From the NCBI GenBank assembly GCA_017483405.1, contig JAFUWP010000031.1, forward strand, positions 1-7,888: 7,888 nucleotides of DNA, written 5' to 3'. The position numbers and the translations under genes are program-made. Position 1 is the stretch's first letter, and each line of letters begins with the position of its first letter. The DNA is from Oscillospiraceae bacterium. Lineage in GTDB: Bacteria; Bacillota; Clostridia; Oscillospirales; Ruminococcaceae. Positions 1-5,464 of the stretch are shown piece after piece. A model generated the notes under the pieces. It saw only the letters and a list, made by a program, of their open reading frames with translations. It searched no databases and was not told the DNA's origin.

Positions 1-443
1 ACACATTCATCGAAGGCCATCGCGATGGTAGATGCCAGATTCGACTGAATCTGCATACTGACTTCGGGTGAGATGAATAATCTTGACCCGTCCAGATGCG
101 ACTGGAAATAAACTCCTTCTTCCTTAATCTTACGCAGTTTAGCGAGAGAAAATACCTGAAATCCGCCGCTGTCGGTGAGGATAGGGCGTTTCCAGTTCAT
201 GAACTTGTGGAGTCCGCCCATCTGATGAATGACTTTATCACTGGGTCTTAAATGCAGATGATAGGTGTTGCATAATTCGACCTGACATTTCAGTTCGGCG
301 AGTTCCGGAGAGGACACACCGCCCTTGATGGCGGCTGATGTGCCGACATTCATGAAGCACGGAGTCTGAAACGTGCCGTGTACGGTTGTCACCTGTCCGC
401 GTCTTGCCTTGTTTTCGGTTTTGATTAACTGATAAATTCCCAT
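1..443 (-). CDS. tgt: tRNA-guanine transglycosylase, N-terminal part (runs off left edge)
   Basis: This is the first 147 codons of queuine/preQ1 tRNA-ribosyltransferase, which swaps guanine-34 of GUN-anticodon tRNAs for the queuosine precursor preQ1 in the cytoplasm. The visible protein begins MGIYQLIKTENKARRG and carries family hallmarks in the right order: TPCFMNVGTSAAIKGG near residue 30, CQVELCNTYHLHLRPSD near 65, LTDSGGFQVFSLAKLRKIKE near 100 (the DSGGFQ aspartate is an active-site residue) and the substrate-pocket motif MAFDEC at the window edge. The ATG at 443 is preceded by AGGAGA at 454-459 with a 10-base gap, which fixes the start. The family is usually about 370-380 residues, so roughly 60% of the gene, including the zinc site, lies outside the window. 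It is downstream of and co-oriented with the cellulase but separated by a terminator and its own promoter. Confidence 0.96.
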   Translation of the reverse strand, partial: MGIYQLIKTENKARRGQVTTVHGTFQTPCFMNVGTSAAIKGGVSSPELAELKCQVELCNTYHLHLRPSDKVIHQMGGLHKFMNWKRPILTDSGGFQVFSLAKLRKIKEEGVYFQSHLDGSRLFISPEVSMQIQSNLASTIAMAFDEC

Positions 444-479
444 AATATAACAATCTCCTGTTTTGATAATGATATTTTC

Positions 480-508
480 CGTATAGCATATTTTTTCAAA
501 AAAGTAAA
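480..508 (-). promoter_or_regulatory. Probable sigma-A promoter of tgt (extended -10)
   Basis: On the minus strand a -35 box TTTACT (503-508) is followed after 17 bases by TATACG (480-485), each 4/6 to consensus. The -10 is preceded by TGC, giving the TG-n extended -10 motif that compensates for weak boxes. The predicted transcript start near 473 leaves a leader of about 30 nt before the tgt ATG. This is seen by eye only. Confidence 0.5.
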
Positions 509-529
509 GTCTGCGGACAACATTTTCAA

Positions 530-565
530 AAAAATCAAAAAGCCGATACTGACTTTCTGATTTTT
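530..565 (-). terminator. AU-rich hairpin terminator after the GH5 gene
   Basis: Just after the cellulase stop, the minus-strand transcript can form a 15-bp stem: 5' arm at 551-565 (AAAAATCAGAAAGTC), six-base loop AGUAUC, 3' arm at 530-544 (GGCTTTTTGATTTTT), with two G-U wobbles. The 3' arm ends in a U run, but few Us follow the stem and the stem is GC-poor, so it may be weak. It lies between the cellulase stop and the tgt promoter. Confidence 0.5.
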
Positions 566-570
566 GCTGT

Positions 571-1761
571 TTATGATTTTGTGACTTCGTAATCCTCACC
601 GCTGACGGCATGTTGTAAGGCATCAATCAAACCGGCCGTGCGCCACTGGAAATGAGTTCTGTCATATTCCTCGCCGTTATCCCAGAAGAAACACGGAATA
701 CCGGCTTCAAAGCATCGTTTTGTGAGCATCTCGCAGAAATAGACACGGCTGGCGGTATCGGCAGATTTCATCGTTCCGTATTCGCCGATGATAACCGGAA
801 TATTGTTATCAATAAAAGTTTCTTTGAGCTTTCTGACATTCGCCTCCATGACGCGGACTTCTCCGGCCGAACCCCAGACTTTCTGCTGGTCGCTCACGCA
901 GAACTGCCACGGCGTATAGTAATGGACAGAGACAATCAGTCTGTTTTGTTCGGTATCTTCGGGAAGTTGGAATAAGCTGTTGCAGGTCTGCTCGACATCC
1001 GTCCAGTAGCCGGCGATTAACAGATTTCTGTCCGGATTGGATTTTCTGACCGTCTTGACAAATAACTGATTCAGGTTATTTAATATCTCATAGGCTCTTG
1101 GCTGTGCCATGTTATCGAAGCCGACTTCGTTCATGGATTCAAAAATTAACTTATCGGGATAATCGGAAAAGCTTTCCGCAATCTGCGCCCAGAGGATGGT
1201 ATATTTCTCGGCCGTCCCCTGATAGTCGGATGATGCGTTCCTTATCCATGCGCCGAACTGCGGGTCACCTCCGCCGTCATGATGGACATTCAGGAGCACA
1301 TACATATCTTGTGCGATGGCATAATCGACAACTTCGTGAACTCTTGCGAGCCAGTCCGGATTAATCTGATAATCGGGCGCATCGCCGAGATGGTCGCGCC
1401 ATGTGACGGGAATCCTGACCGCGTTGATGCCGTCCGCTTTGAGATGCTTGAATAATTCCGGTGTTGTCATGACATTGCCCCAGAGGGTTTCATCGACCTG
1501 TTGACCATCCGCCGGATGTTCGTTGACTTTGCCGTCACCATCGCGGTCAGCGGCGCAGACATCGAGCGTGTCGCCGAGATTCCAGCCGATTTTCATGGTA
1601 TAGACGGCATCAAGAGCCGATTCCTTTGTTCCTGACTGGATTTCGGAACTGACAGATATAGTTTCCGCCGTTCCGGAATCAGAATTCTGACTGGATGATG
1701 CACATCCGGAAAGGCTTATCAGCATCATGCAGGATAATAAAATACTTAATTTTTTCAGCAT
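571..1761 (-). CDS. GH5 family cellulase (endoglucanase-like), surface lipoprotein
   Basis: A 396-residue glycoside hydrolase family 5 enzyme, expected to cleave internal beta-1,4 links of cellulose or related beta-glucans by the retaining mechanism at the cell surface. A type II signal peptide ends in the lipobox LSGC (Cys20), followed by a Ser/Thr/Gln-rich tether to about residue 45. The GH5 barrel starts at GWNLGDTLD (59-67). Conserved residues are all visible: Arg116 in VRIPVTW, His160-His161 in NVHHDG, Asn211-Glu212 (acid/base) in FESMNEV, His280-Tyr282 in VSVHYYT, Glu327 (nucleophile) in IIGEYGT, and Trp360. Motif spacing resembles GH5 subfamily 4, but that is inference. There is no carbohydrate-binding module or dockerin. 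An EF-hand-like insert sits at 72-81. The frame stays open 46 codons further upstream, but the ATG at 1761 is chosen because it gives the lipoprotein signal, has an AGGAG at 1774-1778 and lies just downstream of a consensus promoter that sits inside the longer reading. Confidence 0.93.
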   Translation of the reverse strand: MLKKLSILLSCMMLISLSGCASSSQNSDSGTAETISVSSEIQSGTKESALDAVYTMKIGWNLGDTLDVCAADRDGDGKVNEHPADGQQVDETLWGNVMTTPELFKHLKADGINAVRIPVTWRDHLGDAPDYQINPDWLARVHEVVDYAIAQDMYVLLNVHHDGGGDPQFGAWIRNASSDYQGTAEKYTILWAQIAESFSDYPDKLIFESMNEVGFDNMAQPRAYEILNNLNQLFVKTVRKSNPDRNLLIAGYWTDVEQTCNSLFQLPEDTEQNRLIVSVHYYTPWQFCVSDQQKVWGSAGEVRVMEANVRKLKETFIDNNIPVIIGEYGTMKSADTASRVYFCEMLTKRCFEAGIPCFFWDNGEEYDRTHFQWRTAGLIDALQHAVSGEDYEVTKS

Positions 1762-1773
1762 AGAAACATCACT

Positions 1774-1778
1774 CTCCT
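1774..1778 (-). promoter_or_regulatory. Ribosome binding site that decides the GH5 start
   Basis: AGGAG on the minus strand, 12 bases upstream of the ATG at 1761. The gap is slightly long, but the nearby ATG (1769) and GTG (1772) are out of frame. The site lies within a few bases of the predicted 5' end of the mRNA. Confidence 0.75.
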
Positions 1779-1785
1779 GATGAAA

Positions 1786-1814
1786 ATTATAGCAGATTTT
1801 TATGAATTTGTCAA
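1786..1814 (-). promoter_or_regulatory. Perfect consensus sigma-A promoter of the GH5 gene
   Basis: The minus strand reads TTGACA (1809-1814), a 17-base spacer, then TATAAT (1786-1791): 6/6 matches in both boxes with optimal spacing. Transcription should start near 1779, giving a leader of only about 18 nt that begins next to the Shine-Dalgarno sequence. No obvious operator palindrome overlaps it. Confidence 0.88.
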
Positions 1815-1918
1815 TATTAAATAAAAAAATATCATAAACTTTGTGCAGAATTTCACCATAAAAAGCAGACTGCCAATCCGTATATAAGACAGAAACCATT
1901 CAAAACAAGTAAATTCTT

Positions 1919-1925
1919 AAGGAGG
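1919..1925 (+). promoter_or_regulatory. Strong ribosome binding site of the VWA lipoprotein gene
   Basis: AAGGAGG, a full match to the anti-Shine-Dalgarno sequence, nine bases before the ATG at 1935. It fixes the start and predicts efficient translation. Confidence 0.88.
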
Positions 1926-1934
1926 AATTTTATC

Positions 1935-3386
1935 ATGAAAAAATATTACAAATTATTTGCCTTTGCCTCAGCACTGACGATGCTGTTCTATGCCGGATGC
2001 GGTGCATCTATGGAAACCAACGAGATGACTGCGGATTATGTTGCCGAAGCCCCTGCCGTTGCCGAAGCCGATGCGCCTGCTGATGCCGGCGCGGAGAAAG
2101 CCGGAACAGTTTCCGCCGCCGCAGATGATGCCGCCGGCGATGCTGTCGATAATGCAGTCGGCTATGAAGAATATGTCGACATCGCTGTCGAAGCGGATGG
2201 CATCGGCGGTGCGGATGATGTCGGAAGTTCTCCGGAATTCTCTCCGGAACTCTCCTTCGCAGAAGCCAAGGATGCATTTTCCTCTCTGGAAGGCGCAGAA
2301 ATCGCCCCTGCCGAAGCCCCTGCTCCGGATGATGATGTCATCATCGAACCTGAACCCGTTCCCACACCGGACAGGCTTTCGGCTGTCGGGATGCTGACTG
2401 CCGGTCAGTGGAATGACCACGAAAACTGGGGATTCTTCTCGAATCTGGTGAATACAGGGCTTGTGCAGTTTCCGAGTTTCGGCATCGACCCGACTCAGCG
2501 AATCGCGGTCACTGTTACCAATACCAACGGCACACCCCTGCCGAATGTCGATGTGATGCTCAATAACGAAACGGAAACTATCTGGAAAGCCGTTACCGAT
2601 AAAAACGGCAATGCATACGTTTTCGAGATGAACGGCAGAACCGGCGCGAATCTGACCGTCTCGAAGGGTGATGCCTCCGAAACGATTGAGATTCAAGGGG
2701 CATCCGTAGACGAACAGGGCAACGCGCTGACGGATACAAGAGCCTATACCATCCGGCTCGATACGGATGTGACCGTATATCATGATACGCAGATTATGTT
2801 TATTGTCGATACGACAGGTTCTATGGGAGATGAAATGCTGTATCTGCAAAGTGATTTCAGCGCGATTGCCGAAGAAGCCGGAGACGAAAATACAACCTAT
2901 TCCGTGAATTTCTATAAAGATGAAGGTGATGAATATGTCACGAACTGTTCGGGATTTACAGGAGATGTCACGGCCATTAAGAGTAAGCTCAACAGCGAAT
3001 ACGCATCCGGCGGAGGCGATGAGCCGGAGGCCGTCTATGAAGTTCTGAAAGAAACCGTATTCTCCTCCGATTGGAAAGATGAATCCGTCAAGATTGCATT
3101 TTTAATCTACGATGCGCCCCCTCATGATGATAAAGAATTTGAAGCCATCATTTCCGAAGCCTCCGCGAAGGGGATTCATATCGTTCCGGTGGTATCTTCC
3201 AACGGTTCGAGAGAAACGGAACTGTTCGGCAGAGCACTGGCAATCTGCACGAACGGCGAATATGTCTTCTTAACGGATGATTCCGGCATCGGCGGTTCGC
3301 ATCTTGAGCCGATTATCGGGGATTATACAGTTGAGCCATTGCATGATATTATTGTCAGAATCATCGAGGAATACAAGCAGTCATGA
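1935..3386 (+). CDS. Lipoprotein with acidic stalk, Ig-like domain and von Willebrand factor A domain
   Basis: A 483-residue exported protein, probably anchored to the outer face of the membrane. Residues 1-21 form a signal peptide (MKKYYKLF then a hydrophobic stretch) ending YAGC with Cys22; Tyr at lipobox -3 is atypical. Residues 30-148 are a low-complexity stalk rich in Ala, Glu, Asp and Pro. Residues 185-255 look like an Ig-like or carboxypeptidase-regulatory beta domain (TNTNGTPLPNVDVMLN, then TDKNGNAYVF). The VWA domain spans about 285-480: MIDAS motif DTTGSM (Asp292, Thr294, Ser296), GGGDEPEAVYEVL at 359-371 and IYDAPPHDD at 391-399, where Asp393 is probably the third metal site. VWA domains usually bind partner proteins or surfaces through Mg2+; the partner is unknown. 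The gene is translationally coupled to the membrane protein downstream and divergent from the GH5 lipoprotein. Adhesin, envelope-sensor or complex-assembly roles all fit; none can be proven from sequence. Confidence 0.88.
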   Translation: MKKYYKLFAFASALTMLFYAGCGASMETNEMTADYVAEAPAVAEADAPADAGAEKAGTVSAAADDAAGDAVDNAVGYEEYVDIAVEADGIGGADDVGSSPEFSPELSFAEAKDAFSSLEGAEIAPAEAPAPDDDVIIEPEPVPTPDRLSAVGMLTAGQWNDHENWGFFSNLVNTGLVQFPSFGIDPTQRIAVTVTNTNGTPLPNVDVMLNNETETIWKAVTDKNGNAYVFEMNGRTGANLTVSKGDASETIEIQGASVDEQGNALTDTRAYTIRLDTDVTVYHDTQIMFIVDTTGSMGDEMLYLQSDFSAIAEEAGDENTTYSVNFYKDEGDEYVTNCSGFTGDVTAIKSKLNSEYASGGGDEPEAVYEVLKETVFSSDWKDESVKIAFLIYDAPPHDDKEFEAIISEASAKGIHIVPVVSSNGSRETELFGRALAICTNGEYVFLTDDSGIGGSHLEPIIGDYTVEPLHDIIVRIIEEYKQS

Positions 3387-3808
3387 GGAAAACAGGCCTG
3401 CGCCGAGCCGGAATCTGTTTGCTTTCCGTTCTGTTTGTGATGAGTCTGTTTCTGCTGATATATCGCTGTTATGATTTCTACAGAAAGAAAAACTGGCATA
3501 TTGCCGAAGCAGAAATCACCTTCATCGGGAGATTAGGGCAGTCCTCCGCGGTGGATGTCTGGGGAACGTATACGGATGATGAAAACATTCTTCATGAAGA
3601 TGTGCTGTTATACCGCGACTGGATGCCTCTGAATCAAATCCGACAGCATTCCGGCGAAACCATCCGGATTCTTTATGATGCGCCGGACGGAAGAATTCTG
3701 GGATATGAAAAAATAATTTCAGAATTATTTCATTCCGCGGTGCTGACCGGAAGTCTGCTGATTTTAAGAATGCTTTCTTATCTGCATCAAAAAGAAAATG
3801 CCCCGTAA
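3383..3808 (+). CDS. Small two-helix membrane protein, DUF3592-like
   Basis: A 141-residue protein of unknown function. A basic N-terminus (MRKTGLRR) is followed by a transmembrane helix at about 11-28 and a polar beta-rich region at 36-112, then a second hydrophobic segment at about 114-132 and a short polar tail. Basic residues on the N side suggest both ends are inside and the middle domain outside. The middle pattern (AEAEITFIGR, a GTYTDDE strand, then GETIRILYDAPDGRILG) resembles the DUF3592 family, where a G-x-x-V-x-V-x-Y-D/N-P signature is typical; this match is by eye and uncertain. The ATG overlaps the VWA gene stop by four bases (ATGA), with GAGGA at 3366-3370, so translation is probably coupled. 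I infer that it works with the VWA lipoprotein at the membrane. Its last codons lie in the terminator hairpin. Confidence 0.8.
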   Translation: MRKTGLRRAGICLLSVLFVMSLFLLIYRCYDFYRKKNWHIAEAEITFIGRLGQSSAVDVWGTYTDDENILHEDVLLYRDWMPLNQIRQHSGETIRILYDAPDGRILGYEKIISELFHSAVLTGSLLILRMLSYLHQKENAP

Positions 3809-3823
3809 CAGGGGCATTTTTTT
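3795..3823. terminator. Strong bidirectional terminator between convergent genes
   Basis: A perfect 10-bp stem AAAATGCCCC (3795-3804) / GGGGCATTTT (3811-3820) with six-base loop GTAACA and a T run to 3823 on the plus strand. On the minus strand the same hairpin is followed by TTTTCTTTTTG, so it can also end the tetR-type transcript, whose stop codon is at 3825. The plus-strand gene's TAA (3806-3808) lies inside the loop. Confidence 0.92.
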
Positions 3824-3824
3824 G

Positions 3825-4433
3825 TTAATTCTGAAAATTTTTCCTCAGCAGATTCAGCTTTCTGCTAAAGCTTTCACAAGCGGTCTGTTCATCGGCATTT
3901 GTCATCAGCAGGGTGATGCATTCGCGCGTGACCGATGCCATGCAGATTTCAATCAGAATCTTAAGTTCTTCGACATTGTCGAGCCGGAGTTTCTCCAGAT
4001 TGATGAGCGCGAGCGCATCCAGCAGAACCGGATACTTATCCACGGAAAAATCATGGTCGCGCCATAGTTTCTCATAGAAATCGGCATTGCAGAACAGATG
4101 CTGTCGATATGTTTTCGGTTCTTTGTAACAGAGCATTCTGACAACAAAGCGATAGCTTTCTTCGAGAGCGGTAAACCAGTCGCCGTCATTTTCCTTGAGG
4201 GACTGCATCACTTTTTCCAGAACGCTTTTATTATAGGACGAAAGCAGATAAATCATAATATCTTCTTTATTGACAAAATACTGATAAAAGCTCCCTCTGG
4301 AGATACCGCATCCGCGGACGACATTATAGATAGAGAATTCTTCAAAAGGTGCGCGTGTGATTTCGGCTTTGATAGCTTCAATGATATGCTGCTGCTTGAC
4401 GGGAGTGAGTCGGAAAAAGACTTCTGTAGGCAT
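3825..4433 (-). CDS. TetR-family transcriptional regulator
   Basis: A 202-residue one-component repressor-type regulator. The N-terminal DNA-binding domain (about 10-60) has the classic TetR helix-turn-helix: FSIYNVVRGCGISRGSFYQYF at 33-53 followed by NKED. The C-terminal part (about 65-200) is helical and variable and would bind an unknown ligand and dimerise; it includes LFCNADFYEKLW and a Cys-containing helix, but nothing I can tie to a known inducer. The frame opens at a GTG nine bases earlier (4442), but the AAGGAAG at 4442-4448 overlaps that codon and stands eight bases before the ATG at 4433, so the ATG is the start. The gene has its own promoter with an operator-like palindrome over the -10 box, so autorepression is likely. 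Neighbours do not reveal the regulon: the gene on the left is convergent and the one on the right has a separate promoter. Confidence 0.93.
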   Translation of the reverse strand: MPTEVFFRLTPVKQQHIIEAIKAEITRAPFEEFSIYNVVRGCGISRGSFYQYFVNKEDIMIYLLSSYNKSVLEKVMQSLKENDGDWFTALEESYRFVVRMLCYKEPKTYRQHLFCNADFYEKLWRDHDFSVDKYPVLLDALALINLEKLRLDNVEELKILIEICMASVTRECITLLMTNADEQTACESFSRKLNLLRKNFQN

Positions 4434-4469
4434 GAAAGACACTTCCTTTCTTTAGTGATTTTCGATAGC

Positions 4470-4490
4470 TGTCATAATATTATTATAACA
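4470..4490. promoter_or_regulatory. Candidate TetR-type operator (21-bp imperfect palindrome)
   Basis: Arms TGTCATAAT (4470-4478) and ATTATAACA (4482-4490) are inverted repeats matching at 8 of 9 positions around a 3-base centre. The size and symmetry fit TetR-family operators. The palindrome covers the -10 box and the start region of the regulator's own promoter. I found no second copy elsewhere in the window. Confidence 0.55.
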
Positions 4491-4510
4491 TGAATAATGT
4501 GAAAATTCAA
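4482..4510 (-). promoter_or_regulatory. Promoter of the TetR-family gene
   Basis: On the minus strand TTGAAT (4505-4510) is followed after 17 bases by a perfect TATAAT (4482-4487), itself preceded by TGT, an extended -10. Transcription would start near 4475, about 40 nt upstream of the ATG. Confidence 0.78.
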
Positions 4511-4536
4511 AGAATAATTTGTGAAAGAATTGTGAA
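4492..4536 (+). repeat. Three direct repeats with core TGTGAA around the TetR-gene -35 box
   Basis: Related units GAATAATGTGAA (4492-4503), GAATAATTTGTGAA (4512-4525) and GAATTGTGAA (4527-4536) share the core TGTGAA, starting at 4498, 4520 and 4531. The 22- and 11-base steps put the cores on about the same helix face. The -35 box lies between the first and second units. They may be regulator-binding sites, or chance in AT-rich DNA. Confidence 0.4.
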
Positions 4537-4580
4537 TTTTTGCTTTTTTCGAGAAAAATAAACAGATTTTTGTCCGGAAT

Positions 4581-5351
4581 TTATATTTTTTTGCCTAATG
4601 CCGGAAGATAGTCTATCACGGGCAGATTGTTCCGCCGTGCCAGCTCATAGCAGAGTTCCTGACCGGTACGGTAATCGAGCCGGTGAGGCTGATGGGCATC
4701 GCATCCGATGATGGCTTTGCATCCGGTTTCGCCGGCGAGTTTCAGAAAATGTTCATTCGTATAATGCCGGTGCTCGACCACGCCGAGCAGATTGATTTCT
4801 ACAGGCTGGTCATGTTCTTTGAGATATTCGCACAGTCTCCGGTAATGTTTATCATAAATTTCGCGCGAGCCGGAAAAGCCGACCAAATCCGGATGCGCAA
4901 GATAAGCATATCTGCCTGTTTCCATGCCTTCTATGACGGAATCGACATAATCTTCGAGAATTTTTTCATTATCGAAAACCCGTCCGGTATAGAAACTCGG
5001 CTCACGGGTCAGAAAATGCTGACCCAGAATGTGATAATCTACCGGATAATCGGCAAGCAGTTTATCCTGTTCGGGAAGGAGTTCCGGAATATATTCCGAT
5101 TCAAACCCGATATAGACAGTAATGTCTTTCTTGTATTCCTCACGGAGATTTGTCAGGCTGGTGAAGTAGTCATCGAGTTCGGAAGGATGCATTCTCGTGC
5201 CGGAGACGAATCCATCCGGATAGACCCACGGACAGTGGTCAGCAAAGCCGAGCACCTTCATGCCGTTGCGGATGGCATTTTCGACATAAGCTCTGTCCTC
5301 GCCTTCTGCGTGACCGCATCTTTTTGTATGTGTGTGATAATTTGCAAGCAT
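4581..5351 (-). CDS. PHP-family phosphatase, histidinol-phosphatase (HisK/HisJ-like)
   Basis: A 256-residue metal-dependent phosphoesterase of the polymerase and histidinol phosphatase (PHP) family, best read as the enzyme that converts L-histidinol phosphate to histidinol, the penultimate part of histidine synthesis, in the cytoplasm. Expected metal ligands appear in order: His6 and His8 in NYHTHT, His14, His39 in GFADHC, Glu84/Glu86 in GFESEY, His112 in ILGQHF, His153 in LAHPDL, and Asp218 with His220 in GCDAH. Length and motif order match the clostridial HisJ-type group. No other histidine genes are nearby, so another phosphate ester as substrate is possible. The ATG at 5351 has AAGGA at 5363-5367 with an 11-base gap. 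It has its own consensus promoter; no strong terminator is visible between its stop and the TetR-gene promoter, so some read-through into the regulator is possible. Confidence 0.87.
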   Translation of the reverse strand: MLANYHTHTKRCGHAEGEDRAYVENAIRNGMKVLGFADHCPWVYPDGFVSGTRMHPSELDDYFTSLTNLREEYKKDITVYIGFESEYIPELLPEQDKLLADYPVDYHILGQHFLTREPSFYTGRVFDNEKILEDYVDSVIEGMETGRYAYLAHPDLVGFSGSREIYDKHYRRLCEYLKEHDQPVEINLLGVVEHRHYTNEHFLKLAGETGCKAIIGCDAHQPHRLDYRTGQELCYELARRNNLPVIDYLPALGKKI

Positions 5352-5370
5352 GGTGATTCAAGTCCTTTCT

Positions 5371-5386
5371 GAGATAAGCTTATTTC
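5371..5386. repeat. 16-bp near-palindrome at the start of the PHP-gene transcript
   Basis: The core ATAAGCTTAT (5374-5383) is a perfect 10-bp palindrome, and the flanks extend it to 16 bases (5371-5386) with one mismatched pair. It covers the predicted transcription start (near 5381), where an operator could act. It contains a HindIII site, and chance is possible. Confidence 0.35.
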
Positions 5387-5387
5387 T

Positions 5388-5416
5388 ATTATACTATATA
5401 CTGGAAATTTTGTCAA
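5388..5416 (-). promoter_or_regulatory. Perfect consensus sigma-A promoter of the PHP phosphatase gene
   Basis: On the minus strand TTGACA (5411-5416), a 17-base spacer and TATAAT (5388-5393) match consensus at all 12 positions. The start should be near 5381, giving a leader of about 30 nt. The -35 box begins eight bases beyond the tail of the GH43-gene terminator. Confidence 0.88.
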
Positions 5417-5423
5417 ATCCCGA

Positions 5424-5455
5424 TAAAAAAAGCTCCCGATGGTTTCGGGAGCTTT
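5424..5455 (-). terminator. Rho-independent terminator of the GH43-dockerin gene
   Basis: Ten bases past the stop codon, the transcript can fold into a perfect 11-bp GC-rich stem, AAAGCTCCCGA (5445-5455) and TCGGGAGCTTT (5429-5439), with loop AACCA, followed by TTTTAT. It separates the enzyme from the PHP gene promoter. Confidence 0.93.
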
Positions 5456-5464
5456 CCGGATGAA

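Larger units (their letters stand above)
1762..1934. other. Divergent intergenic region between GH5 and VWA lipoprotein genes
   Basis: This 173-base AT-rich region carries the GH5 promoter on the minus strand. For the plus-strand VWA gene no convincing promoter is visible. The best options are TTGTCA (1808-1813) with CATAAA (1833-1838) at a long 19-base spacing, which would overlap the GH5 -35 box, or a TATATAAG at 1881-1888 that lacks a recognisable -35. Only the strong AAGGAGG ribosome site at 1919-1925 is clear on the plus side. Confidence 0.5.

Noticed and set aside
238..489. An 83-codon minus-strand open frame overlapping the start of tgt
   Set aside because: It is out of frame with tgt, spans its promoter and ribosome site, and reads as low-complexity shadow sequence.
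1762..1899. A 46-codon N-terminal extension of the GH5 protein
   Set aside because: It would place the signal peptide inside the protein, and the consensus promoter lies within it. The ATG at 1761 has an AGGAG site.
1968..2849. A 293-codon open frame on the minus strand opposite the VWA gene
   Set aside because: Its length comes from the codon bias of the Ala/Glu/Asp-rich stalk on the plus strand. It has no ribosome site or recognisable motif, and the plus-strand protein has a signal peptide and clear domains.
4434..4442. GTG at 4442 as start of the TetR-family protein
   Set aside because: It overlaps the AAGGAAG that serves the ATG at 4433, so it would lack a ribosome site.
4537..4580. Possible terminator after the PHP gene (TTTTT-CTCG-AAAAA)
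   Set aside because: The hairpin is only five A-U pairs with no U tail, too weak to call.
4683..5372. A 229-codon open frame on the plus strand opposite the PHP phosphatase
   Set aside because: The minus-strand protein has a full set of metal-binding motifs. The plus-strand translation looks like a shadow with no family features and would cross the PHP promoter region.
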